From assembly GCF_000697965.2 (NCBI RefSeq), contig NZ_CP015880.1, forward strand, positions 3,750,001 to 3,814,000: 64,000 bases of DNA, given 5' to 3'. The first letter of the stretch is position 1; every line of letters starts with the position of its first letter. The position numbers and the translations under genes are program-made. Of this stretch, positions 1 to 10,048 are shown piece by piece. The notes under the pieces were generated by a model. It worked only from the letters and a program-made list of their open reading frames with translations. It was not told the DNA's origin and made no database searches. Source of the stretch: Ensifer adhaerens (GTDB lineage: Bacteria; Pseudomonadota; Alphaproteobacteria; Rhizobiales; Rhizobiaceae).

Positions 1-2190
<2,190 letters not shown>

Positions 2191-2309
2191 CATTGCTCAT
2201 GCTCATCTTCAGATGAGCGACGTGTTCAAAACAAAACGAGTTGGCTCGACCAACTCACCAGCTTCTCAATCCGGTTTGCGTCCGCTAGACGCAAATCTTG
2301 CGCTTTGCC

Positions 2310-2428
2310 GACCTGGTGGTTCTGGCGGGGTGGCTGCACCCGTTCCCATTCCGAACACGGCCGTGAAACGCCCCAGCGCCGATGGTACTTCGTCTTAAGA
2401 CGCGGGAGAGTAGGTCGCTGCCAGGTCT
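2310..2428 (+). rRNA. rrf: 5S ribosomal RNA
   Basis: About 118 bases beginning GACCTGGTGG and closing with the complementary GCCAGGTC, which forms the terminal helix. It contains the conserved CCGAACACGG loop at about 2351-2360 and GGGAGAGTAGGTC near the 3' end. It lies about 120 bases after 23S in the normal rrn order. End points are taken from the closing helix and are good to a base or two. Confidence 0.95.
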
Positions 2429-2492
2429 GCAAAGCGCAAGATAAAATCCGGAAATCTTCTCGACACAAAACTCGGCCAAGCCGAAACGCAAG

Positions 2493-2515
2493 GGCCGCCA
2501 CCAAGCGGCCTTTTT
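2493..2515 (+). terminator. Intrinsic terminator-like hairpin after 5S rRNA
   Basis: A perfect 6-bp stem (GGCCGC at 2493-2498, GCGGCC at 2505-2510) with a 6-base loop is followed directly by five T. It lies about 65 bases after 5S. Because tRNA-fMet follows at 2635, this either ends the rrn transcript or acts as a partial terminator or processing site. Confidence 0.7.
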
Positions 2516-2541
2516 GCGTAGGTAAAATCGAAACACACAAC

Positions 2542-2630
2542 GGGATTTTGCTTCGCAAAACCCGGACCGGAAAAAGCATAAACCGCCAAGCGGTTTACGC
2601 TACCGCGCCAAATCCCAAAGGGATTTGCGC
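2542..2630 (+). repeat. Three consecutive short hairpins in the 5S to tRNA-fMet spacer
   Basis: Three near-perfect palindromes follow one another. The first, 2542-2563, has arms GGGATTTTGC and GCAAAACCC with loop TTC. The second, 2579-2597, is a perfect 8-bp stem TAAACCGC/GCGGTTTA with loop CAA. The third, 2610-2626, is a perfect 7-bp stem AAATCCC/GGGATTT with loop AAA, flanked by GCGC on each side. None is followed by a T run, so they are unlikely to be terminators; RNA processing structures in the rrn transcript are a plausible reading. Confidence 0.6.
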
Positions 2631-2634
2631 TGGA

Positions 2635-2711
<77 letters not shown>

Positions 2712-2718
2712 AATCAAA

Positions 2719-2752
2719 AAAAGCCCGCATGGAGAAATCCAGCGGGCTTTTT
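2719..2752 (+). terminator. Intrinsic terminator after tRNA-fMet
   Basis: Stem AGCCCGC/GCGGGCT (2722-2728 with 2742-2748) is preceded by an A run and followed by TTTTT. It ends the rrn/tRNA transcript 10 bases after the CCA. The flanking A run gives it the symmetry to work also for the convergent hydrolase gene ending at 2792. Confidence 0.88.
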
Positions 2753-2791
2753 GACGTTTGAACGGCGCGCACACAGGCGCAAGTCGCAAGC

Positions 2792-3523
2792 TCAGGCAAG
2801 GGCCAAAAAACCGATCACGTCCGCCAGGATGGCATTCAGCGCAAACGCACGCTCCAGTGGGACATAATGGCCGCAAGCCGGGAGGACGTGCAAACGGCCG
2901 TCGATCGCGGCTGCGTCCTGTGAGGCGCTCGCCCTTGGCCCCGGAGCGACGTCGTCCGCTCCGGACACGATCGTGATCGGCCCTGGAAACGTCGAGAGGC
3001 AGTGATCCCGGCTCGGCCGCGTATGAAACACGGTAACGCCCCTTGCTATCTCCGCCGCCGAGGATCGTAACGCCATTTCTTTCGCCCGGTTGACAGTCGC
3101 CGCACCGGTGGTGCGGGAAAACAGCGGCGCCCAATAGGATTCCCAGGCAGCTTCCGGGCCTTCCTCGTCAATCAGCCTGAGCGCAGAGGCATGGAAAGTC
3201 GGATCGGGATGATGCCTGGCCTTCGTGCCGATCAGCACCAGCGCCGAGACCCGTTGCGGTGCGATGGTCGCGACCTCGAGCGCGCATGATCCGCCGACGG
3301 AACAGCCGACCACGATGATATTGTCGCCCTTCAGCGGTTCGAGTGCGGCCCGCGCCCATGCGTCAATCGTCTCTCCCGAAGAATAGAGGGTCGGAGCATG
3401 GGTTGCGTCTGGCAGCAGATGCATCTGCTCCGCCCACATGGAACCGTCGAGCGGCAATGCGTGCAGCAGCAAGAGTTCGGGGGCCGATCTTGGCTGCGGT
3501 CCGTTGGCGGAATGGGCGATCAT
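2792..3523 (-). CDS. Alpha/beta-fold hydrolase
   Basis: 243-residue alpha/beta hydrolase of unknown substrate. Visible signatures: a strand followed by HALPLDGSMW (21-30, HG-type oxyanion region), nucleophile elbow GCSVGG with Ser75, a late acid in SGADD (Asp190/191) and catalytic His in CGHYVP (His219). There is no signal peptide, so it is probably cytoplasmic. The ATG at 3523 (protein start MIAHSANG) is chosen because everything further upstream has no family character; a GTG three codons earlier is the alternative. It is convergent with the tRNA and divergent from the YhhN gene, about 210 bases apart. The closest families by pattern are lactonase or esterase-like hydrolases; the exact role is unknown. 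Confidence 0.8.
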   Translation of the reverse strand: MIAHSANGPQPRSAPELLLLHALPLDGSMWAEQMHLLPDATHAPTLYSSGETIDAWARAALEPLKGDNIIVVGCSVGGSCALEVATIAPQRVSALVLIGTKARHHPDPTFHASALRLIDEEGPEAAWESYWAPLFSRTTGAATVNRAKEMALRSSAAEIARGVTVFHTRPSRDHCLSTFPGPITIVSGADDVAPGPRASASQDAAAIDGRLHVLPACGHYVPLERAFALNAILADVIGFLALA

Positions 3524-3734
3524 GGAACGCACTATGAGCCAGCCGCCGGCGAAATGGCAATCCTGCCGCGCTTCGGACGGTTCACCAGCGGAGCGATGTC
3601 CGCAATAGTCCGTCAGGAGTGTAGTGTTGCTCGATATGCCCGCGCGCCCCCGCTGGACAATCGCGCAAAAATAGAAACTATCGCCGTGGCCGGAACAGAG
3701 TCGAAACGCGGCCTTAGGGCGGGAGTGGCGCGAC

Positions 3735-4442
3735 ATGAGTTATCAGGGAACCTTGGACGTCCACCGAAGCCGGCCCGTCCACGTGCTCTTTTTCGTCTGC
3801 GCCGCTTTGGCGATCCTCGGCAGCCTGCTTGCCGCCCCCGACGATTCTCCCTGGCGCTGGCTGCATTATCTGACGAAGCCGACGGCGACGCTGCTGCTTC
3901 TCGTCGTGGTGTTGCGAACGATCTCTGAAACACCCAGCGCCTATGCCTGGGCCGTTGCTATCGGTCTCGTCTTCGCGGCGGCCGGCGATGTCTTTCTTAT
4001 GCTGCCGGGTGATTATTTCCTGGCAGGCCTCGTTTGCTTTCTGCTGACCCATTGCACCTATATTTACGCACTCACCCGTGATGCCAAGTTTGCCGAAAGC
4101 AAAGGCATCTTCGCGGCCTTTGCCCTCGTTGCGCTCGCCGTTGTCGGTGGGCTCTGGACCTCGCTTCCTGACGAAATGCGCATTCCCGTCATCATCTACG
4201 CCCTGGCGCTTGGAGCAATGGCGGCTCAGGCCATTTCCCGCGCCCGACAGCTTTCGGGAACGCCCCGGGCAACGGCGGCACGGCTCGCCGCCTATGGCGG
4301 CCTGTTGTTCCTGATCAGTGACAGCATACTCGCCTATGGCCGCTTCCGCTTCGCGATCCCCTTCAACGCGCTCTGGGTGCTTGGCACCTACTACGCAGCC
4401 CAATGGTTCTTTGCCCGCTCGACCGATGACCATAGCCACTGA
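3735..4442 (+). CDS. YhhN/TMEM86 family membrane protein (lysoplasmalogenase-like)
   Basis: 235-residue integral membrane protein with about seven or eight hydrophobic segments and short loops. It has the YhhN pattern: KPTATLLLL in the second segment (48-56), a G..F..AGDVFLML block (77-91), and a C-terminal SDSILAY segment. Animal TMEM86 members cleave the vinyl-ether bond of lysoplasmalogens; the bacterial role is not established. The C-terminus (DDHSH) runs 17 bases into the next gene, so the two are probably co-transcribed and translationally coupled, but a functional link to the aldehyde dehydrogenase is only inference. Confidence 0.8.
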   Translation: MSYQGTLDVHRSRPVHVLFFVCAALAILGSLLAAPDDSPWRWLHYLTKPTATLLLLVVVLRTISETPSAYAWAVAIGLVFAAAGDVFLMLPGDYFLAGLVCFLLTHCTYIYALTRDAKFAESKGIFAAFALVALAVVGGLWTSLPDEMRIPVIIYALALGAMAAQAISRARQLSGTPRATAARLAAYGGLLFLISDSILAYGRFRFAIPFNALWVLGTYYAAQWFFARSTDDHSH

Positions 4443-5844
4443 CAACCCCGCAGGTCTCCATGCCACTTTCGACGGGCTACGCACGACCTGGCGCGACAAC
4501 CGGCCGTCCGTCGAACAACGCCGTGCGGACCTGAGCCGGCTCAGGGACCGCCTGCGTGCCCGCATGGAGGAGATGTGCGAGGCGATCGAAGAGGATTTTG
4601 GTCATCGCGCCCGGCATGAGACGTTGCTTGGCGAAGGGGGTGTCGTACTCTCGGAGATCGACCACATGCTGGCGAAGCTCAAACACTGGGTTCGGCCGGA
4701 ACGACGCAAGGCCGGTTGGAAGCTATGGCCGGCGAAGGCCGAAGTGCGCTTCGTGCCGCTCGGTGTCGTCGGTATCATTTCGCCGTGGAACTACCCGGTC
4801 AACCTGGCGCTTGCCCCCTTGGTGGCGGCGATCGCGGCCGGTAACCACGTGTACCTGAAGCCGTCCGAACACACGCCGCGCACCGCGGAATTCCTTCGCT
4901 CGCTGCTTGCCGAAGTCTTTCCCGAGACACGGGTGGCTGTTGCCCTGGGGGCCGCCGAGCTTTCGGCAGCCTTCTCCGCCCTTCCCTTCGATCACTTGTT
5001 CTTCACCGGCTCGACCGCCGTCGGCCGCAAGGTGATGGCGGCGGCCGCGCAGAACCTGACACCTGTCACGCTGGAGCTCGGCGGCAAATCGCCGGCGATC
5101 GTCGGCGAAGCCGCAGACCTCGCCAAGGCTGCTGCGCGCATCGCGACCGGAAAGTTCTTCAACGCCGGGCAGACCTGTATCGCGCCCGACTATGTGCTGA
5201 TCCATGAGAGCAGGCGGGATGCTTTCGTGGAGCAGCTCAAACGGGAGGCTGTGGCGCGCTATCGGTCGAAGCGTGGTCTCGACGATTACACGTCGATCAT
5301 CAACGACGCCCAGTACGAGCGCCTGAAGCGGCTCATTGCGGATGCCGAGGCGCGCGGTCATCCGGTGGTTTCCCTTCTCGAAGGGGCAGCAGACGCGATA
5401 GCGCGGGAACGCGTCCTGCTGCCGACGCTCGTGCTTGATCCGGACCACGACAGCGCCGTCATGGGCGAGGAGATTTTTGGGCCCATCCTTCCCATCGTCA
5501 GTTACGCTTCCATCGACGAAGCCATCGCCTATGTGCGCGATCGCGACCGCCCGTTGGCACTTTATTGCTTCAGTCGCGATAACGTTGAAATCGAGGCCGT
5601 CCTGTCACGCATCGTCGCCGGCGGGGTCTGCGTCAACGACACGCTCTACCAGTTCGGCTGCAACGACCTGCCTTTCGGCGGCGTCGGCGCCAGCGGCATG
5701 GGCCACTATCACGGGCGCGACGGGTTCCTGACCTTCTCCAAGGCGATGCCGGTGCTGAGGAAACTCGATCCGGCGCCGAGCGACCTGGTGAAACCGCCCT
5801 ATCGGGGCATTGCCGACTGGGTCATCCGCTTCCTGTCGCGATAA
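4426..5844 (+). CDS. Aldehyde dehydrogenase, coniferyl-aldehyde dehydrogenase type
   Basis: 472-residue NAD(P)-dependent aldehyde dehydrogenase, full length for the family. Motifs: WNYP (121-124), cofactor Lys145 in LKPSEHTP, FTGS (193-196), catalytic base Glu218 in ELGGKSP and catalytic Cys251 in FNAGQTC. The short N-terminus and the C-terminal membrane-like tail resemble CalB/fatty-aldehyde-type enzymes, which oxidise coniferyl and related aldehydes to acids. The ATG at 4426 overlaps the yhhN end by 17 bases; an upstream in-frame ATG at 4318 lies inside yhhN and gives no homologous sequence. The substrate in this organism is not determinable from the sequence. Confidence 0.88.
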   Translation: MTIATDNPAGLHATFDGLRTTWRDNRPSVEQRRADLSRLRDRLRARMEEMCEAIEEDFGHRARHETLLGEGGVVLSEIDHMLAKLKHWVRPERRKAGWKLWPAKAEVRFVPLGVVGIISPWNYPVNLALAPLVAAIAAGNHVYLKPSEHTPRTAEFLRSLLAEVFPETRVAVALGAAELSAAFSALPFDHLFFTGSTAVGRKVMAAAAQNLTPVTLELGGKSPAIVGEAADLAKAAARIATGKFFNAGQTCIAPDYVLIHESRRDAFVEQLKREAVARYRSKRGLDDYTSIINDAQYERLKRLIADAEARGHPVVSLLEGAADAIARERVLLPTLVLDPDHDSAVMGEEIFGPILPIVSYASIDEAIAYVRDRDRPLALYCFSRDNVEIEAVLSRIVAGGVCVNDTLYQFGCNDLPFGGVGASGMGHYHGRDGFLTFSKAMPVLRKLDPAPSDLVKPPYRGIADWVIRFLSR

Positions 5845-5881
5845 TTCGCCAAAAAATCTGCAATCACGCAGCAATTTGGCC

Positions 5882-5933
5882 TTGTAGCTCTAGTTGCTAG
5901 AGGTCGTAGCCTTGCTTCAGAATTTGCAAGGAG
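5882..5933 (+). promoter_or_regulatory. MerR-family type promoter/operator and RBS for the metal ATPase
   Basis: A -35-like TTGTAG (5882-5887) and a -10-like TAGCCT (5907-5912) are separated by 19 bases, the overlong spacing typical of MerR-activated promoters. Within the spacer lies a perfect dyad CTCTAG-TTG-CTAGAG (5888-5902), closely resembling PbrR/CadR/ZntR operators. A strong Shine-Dalgarno AAGGAG (5928-5933) sits 6 bases before the ATG. No MerR-family gene is in this window, so the regulator must be encoded elsewhere. Confidence 0.75.
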
Positions 5934-5939
5934 CAGGTT

Positions 5940-8264
5940 ATGGCGAGCACTATTCGGGAAGCCCGTTATCGCGTCGAGGGCATGGATTGCGCGTCCTGCG
6001 CGTCCAAGATCGATACGGCGGTGCGCCGGCTGTCGGGCGTCGAGGACGTATCGGTCTCTGTGTCGGCGGGCACCATGTCGGTCAAGTTTGCCGACGAAAA
6101 CGATCTTGCGACGTCGATTGTGAGCAGGGTCGGAAAGCTCGGCTATCGTTTGCATCCGATCCAGGCAGGCCAGGCGTCGGAGCGGAAAGCGGCGCATGTC
6201 TGCTCCGGACACGATCATGACCATAACCACGACCACGATCACGGCGATCACAGTCATGACCATGACCATGACCATGACCATGATCATGGTCATCGACACG
6301 ATGAGCACGCCCATCATCACGAGGGTAACGCCAGCCAGAAGGGCGAGACAGCCGCGGCAGCGATGGGCCTTCACGGTCATGACCACGGCCCGACGAGCGG
6401 CCCCTGGTGGAAGTCGGGCAAGGGCAAGCTGACGATTGCCAGCGGCCTGGCGCTGATTGCCGCCTATGCGGTCGGCAAGACGATCCCGGCGACCGAGCCC
6501 TGGATCTTTACCCTCGCCATGCTCGTCGGCCTGTTGCCGATTGCGCGGCGCGCCTTTGTCGCTGCGACCATGGGCACGCCGTTTTCGATCGAGATGCTGA
6601 TGACGATCGCCGCGATCGGCGCGGTCTTCATCGGCGCGACGGAAGAGGCGGCAATGGTCGTCCTGCTCTTCCTGGTCGGTGAACTGCTGGAGGGCGTGGC
6701 CGCCGGCAAGGCGCGCGCCAGCATCCAGTCGCTGACGGCGCTCGTTCCGAAATCCGCCTTCGTCGAGCGCGATGGGCGGCTGGATGAGGTTCCGGCCGAA
6801 ACGCTGAGCGGGGGCGCCGTCATTCTCGTTCGCCCCGGCGACCGCATTCCGGCTGACGGAGTCATTCTCTCCGGCGAAAGTGCCGTCGACGAAGCGCCGG
6901 TTACCGGCGAGAGCACGCCGGTGCGCAAGGAAGTCGATGACACCGTGGTTGCGGGCACCGTCAATGGCTCCGGCGCGCTGCGCGTGCGGGTCACGGCCGC
7001 CGCTGCCGACAACACCATTGCGCGCATCGTCCGCATGGTGGAGGAAGCCCAGGAAAGCAAGGCGCCGACCGAGCGCTTTATCGACCGCTTCTCGCGCTAC
7101 TATACGCCGGGTGTCGTCGTCGTCGCGGCGCTTGTGGCGGTGCTGCCGCCGCTTCTCTCCGGCGGCTTCTGGGACGAGTGGATCTACAAGGGTCTTGCCA
7201 TTCTCCTTATCGGCTGCCCCTGCGCGCTCGTCATCTCGACACCGGCAGCGATCGCCGCCAGCCTTTCGGCCGGCGCCCGTCGTGGGTTGCTGATGAAGGG
7301 CGGCGCCGTGCTTGAGAATGTCGGCAAAGTCACGGCCGCCGCCTTCGACAAGACCGGGACGCTGACGGAAGGCAAGCCGAAGGTGACGGATATCGTCGGC
7401 TTCGGCCGGTCGGAGGCGGAGGTCCTGCGTCTTGCCGCAGCGCTGGAGCAGGGATCGAGCCACCCGCTTGCCCGGGCCATCCTGGAGCGCAGCACGGCTG
7501 ATGGCGTTGCGATCCCCAATATCGCCACCGTGAATGCGGTGGGCGGCAAGGGGCTGGAAGGGACCGTCGAAGGCATCGCGCTGTTCTTCGGTTCGCCGAA
7601 GGCCGCAGCCGAGCGGACGCCGTTGACGGCAGACGAAAAGGCGCGCGTCGCCGCGCTCAACGATGAAGGTAAGACCGTTTCGGTGCTGGTCGCCGGTGGC
7701 GTGATTGCCGGTGCCATTGCAATGCGTGACGAGCCCCGGCCGGATGCGGCGGCTGGTGTGAAGGCGCTCACGGACGCCGGCCTCCGCGTCGTCATGCTGA
7801 CCGGCGACAACCGCCGCACGGCCGAAGCGATCGGCCGCCAGTTCGGCATGGAAGTCCGTGCGGAGCTCCTGCCCGAGGACAAGCAACGCATCGTGCGCGA
7901 ACTGAAGGCGGAAGGCTTCAACGTCGCCAAGATCGGTGACGGCATCAACGACGCGCCGGCGCTGGCCGCGGCCGACATCGGTATCGCCATGGGCGGCGGC
8001 ACCGATGTGGCGCTGGAAACGGCGGACGCGGCGGTGTTGCACGGCCGTGTCGGCGACGTCGCGGCGATGATCCGGCTCTCCCGCTCGACGATGCGCAACA
8101 TCGTTCAGAACATCACGATTGCGCTTGGCCTGAAGGCGGTCTTCCTGGTGACGACGATCATCGGCGTTACCGGCCTTTGGCCGGCGATCCTCGCCGACAC
8201 CGGTGCGACCGTTCTCGTCACGATGAATGCCCTCAGGCTGCTTCGGCCCGTACGAGCCGTCTGA
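5940..8264 (+). CDS. zntA: Zn/Cd/Pb-exporting P1B-type ATPase
   Basis: 774-residue inner-membrane heavy-metal pump. In order: an N-terminal HMA domain with GMDCASC (Cys17, Cys20), a His-Asp-rich linker at 91-127 holding 19 His, transmembrane helices, phosphatase motif TGES, transmembrane metal site CPC (426-428), phosphorylation site DKTGTLT (Asp470), HP (SSHPLA), GDGINDAPAL, and a final helix pair carrying GLK and LADTG. The CPC plus Lys and Asp in the last helices is the P1B-2 (Zn/Cd/Pb) signature and not that of copper pumps. Exports excess divalent metal using ATP. Single-gene unit ending in a terminator at 8293; regulation by a MerR-type protein is inferred from its promoter. Confidence 0.9.
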   Translation: MASTIREARYRVEGMDCASCASKIDTAVRRLSGVEDVSVSVSAGTMSVKFADENDLATSIVSRVGKLGYRLHPIQAGQASERKAAHVCSGHDHDHNHDHDHGDHSHDHDHDHDHDHGHRHDEHAHHHEGNASQKGETAAAAMGLHGHDHGPTSGPWWKSGKGKLTIASGLALIAAYAVGKTIPATEPWIFTLAMLVGLLPIARRAFVAATMGTPFSIEMLMTIAAIGAVFIGATEEAAMVVLLFLVGELLEGVAAGKARASIQSLTALVPKSAFVERDGRLDEVPAETLSGGAVILVRPGDRIPADGVILSGESAVDEAPVTGESTPVRKEVDDTVVAGTVNGSGALRVRVTAAAADNTIARIVRMVEEAQESKAPTERFIDRFSRYYTPGVVVVAALVAVLPPLLSGGFWDEWIYKGLAILLIGCPCALVISTPAAIAASLSAGARRGLLMKGGAVLENVGKVTAAAFDKTGTLTEGKPKVTDIVGFGRSEAEVLRLAAALEQGSSHPLARAILERSTADGVAIPNIATVNAVGGKGLEGTVEGIALFFGSPKAAAERTPLTADEKARVAALNDEGKTVSVLVAGGVIAGAIAMRDEPRPDAAAGVKALTDAGLRVVMLTGDNRRTAEAIGRQFGMEVRAELLPEDKQRIVRELKAEGFNVAKIGDGINDAPALAAADIGIAMGGGTDVALETADAAVLHGRVGDVAAMIRLSRSTMRNIVQNITIALGLKAVFLVTTIIGVTGLWPAILADTGATVLVTMNALRLLRPVRAV

Positions 8265-8292
8265 GAACCACCAAATAATCCCAATATGAAGG

Positions 8293-8321
8293 ACCGGCGG
8301 CACCCGTTGTCGCCGGTTTTT
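8293..8321 (+). terminator. Intrinsic terminator after zntA
   Basis: Perfect 7-bp stem ACCGGCG/CGCCGGT (8293-8299 with 8311-8317) and a T run to 8321, 28 bases after the zntA stop. It separates the metal pump from the nucleoside operon. The remaining 190 bases before 8513 carry no gene; they include a small palindrome ACCAAATGGT (8434-8443) in AT-rich sequence, possibly part of the operon promoter, but no clear -35/-10 pair was found. Confidence 0.85.
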
Positions 8322-8512
8322 CGCGTCCAAGTGCCTGTGTATATTCACGCTGGACTCTCACCAGCGATCTGATGAGAGTATAAGGAGATCACGGTTGAGG
8401 GCTTTCGCCCCGAAAAATCGATGATAAACTTAGACCAAATGGTAAAAAAATCGCCGGCACGGTTTCTGGGAAGAATGCCGAAGCGGGCCAGTTTGGGGAT
8501 CGCAAGGCCAAT

Positions 8513-10048
8513 ATGGACAATATTGCCATCGAACTGCGTGGGATCGACAAGAGTTTCGGTCCGGTCCACGCCAACAAGAACATCAATCTAAAAGTCCGCA
8601 AAGGGACGATCCACGGCATCATCGGCGAAAACGGTGCGGGAAAATCGACCCTGATGTCGATCCTCTACGGCTTCTATCAGGCCGATAGCGGTGAAATCCT
8701 CGTCGACGGAAAACCCGTAGCGATCCGCGATCCGAATGCGGCGATCGCCGCCGGCATCGGCATGGTCCACCAGCATTTCATGCTGGTCGAGAACTTCACG
8801 GTGCTCGAAAACATCATGCTCGGCGCCGAGGACAGCCAGATCCTCAACAAAGGTATTGCCAAGGCGCGCGTCGAGCTGAAGCGGCTGGAGCGCGAATATG
8901 CGCTAGAAGTCGATCCGGATGCCGTCATCGAGGAACTGCCCGTTGGCCTGCAGCAGCGCGTCGAGATCCTGAAAGCACTTTATCGCCGGGCCGATATCCT
9001 GATCCTCGACGAGCCGACCGGCGTCTTGACGCCGGCTGAGGCCGACCATCTCTTCCGGGTGCTCGAACAGCTGAAGAACCAGGGCAAGACCGTCATCCTC
9101 ATCACCCACAAGCTGCGCGAGATCATGGCGATCACCGACGAGGTGTCGGTCATGCGCCGCGGCGAGATGGTAGCAACGCGCACGACGGCTGAAACCTCGG
9201 TCGAAGAGCTTGCCGAACTCATGGTCGGGCGTCGCGTCTTGCTGCGTGTCGAAAAGGGCGAGGCCAAGCCCGGCGAGGTGAAGCTCGCGGTCGAGGGGCT
9301 GACGGTCAAGGACGGCCGCGGTGTCACCATGGTTGACAACGTCTCCTTCAACCTGAGGGCGGGTGAGATCGTCGGCATTGCCGGAGTTGCCGGCAACGGC
9401 CAATCCGAGCTGCTCGAAGCGATTTCGGGCATTCGTCGCGCCGTGTCGGGCTCCGTGCTTCTCAACGGTAAGCCCATCGACGTTACCGGCCGCGCCGACC
9501 CCTCCGAACTGCGCAATCGTGGTCTCGCCCACGTGCCGGAAGACCGCCACCATGTCGGTCTCGTGCTGAAGTTCGAGGAATGCGAAAACGCGATCCTCGG
9601 CTATCATCACGACAAGCGTTACCTCAACGGCGTCTTCCTGAACGTCGATGCGATCCGCAAGGACGCAGAGCAGCGCATCGCCGAATACGATATCCGCCCG
9701 CCGAATCCGCGGCTGAAGACCGCCAATTTCTCCGGCGGCAACCAGCAGAAGATCGTGCTGGCGCGTGAAATGGAGCGCGGGCCCGATGTGCTGATCATCG
9801 GCCAGCCGACGCGCGGCGTCGATGTCGGCGCCATCGAATTCATCCATAGACGGATCATCGAGATGCGCGACCAGGGCATGGCTGTCCTGTTGGTCTCCGT
9901 CGAGCTCGATGAAATCCGCGCCCTGTCGGACCGTATCCTCGTCATGTTTGCCGGCCGTGTCGTCGGCGAGCGCGATCCGGATGCGACCGAGGGCGAACTC
10001 GGCCTGCTGATGGCCGGCGTTGAAGGCCGCAAGGAGGCCGCAGAATGA
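8513..10048 (+). CDS. Nucleoside-type ABC transporter, dual ATP-binding protein
   Basis: 511-residue tandem ATPase of the sugar/nucleoside (RbsA/YufO-like) type. First half: Walker A GENGAGKST, degenerate signature LPVGLQQRVE, Walker B ILILDEP. Second half: degenerate Walker A GVAGNGQSE, signature FSGGNQQK, and Walker B changed to VLIIGQP, so the second site has lost the usual DE pair as is common in this class. First gene of a plus-strand operon with two permeases, cytidine deaminase, purine nucleoside phosphorylase and pyrimidine phosphorylase, which points to nucleoside import. The gene for a BMP-type binding lipoprotein is absent here. The Shine-Dalgarno is weak. Confidence 0.9.
   Translation: MDNIAIELRGIDKSFGPVHANKNINLKVRKGTIHGIIGENGAGKSTLMSILYGFYQADSGEILVDGKPVAIRDPNAAIAAGIGMVHQHFMLVENFTVLENIMLGAEDSQILNKGIAKARVELKRLEREYALEVDPDAVIEELPVGLQQRVEILKALYRRADILILDEPTGVLTPAEADHLFRVLEQLKNQGKTVILITHKLREIMAITDEVSVMRRGEMVATRTTAETSVEELAELMVGRRVLLRVEKGEAKPGEVKLAVEGLTVKDGRGVTMVDNVSFNLRAGEIVGIAGVAGNGQSELLEAISGIRRAVSGSVLLNGKPIDVTGRADPSELRNRGLAHVPEDRHHVGLVLKFEECENAILGYHHDKRYLNGVFLNVDAIRKDAEQRIAEYDIRPPNPRLKTANFSGGNQQKIVLAREMERGPDVLIIGQPTRGVDVGAIEFIHRRIIEMRDQGMAVLLVSVELDEIRALSDRILVMFAGRVVGERDPDATEGELGLLMAGVEGRKEAAE

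Noticed and set aside
5799..8348. Very long open frame (849 codons) antisense to zntA
   Set aside because: It mirrors the codon pattern of the real gene in high-GC DNA, is low in complexity (Arg/Asp/His-rich) and has no domain or Shine-Dalgarno signal.
8434..8443. ACCAAATGGT palindrome as a GntR-type operator
   Set aside because: Arms are only 4 bp and the flanks are not symmetric, so it cannot be told from chance.
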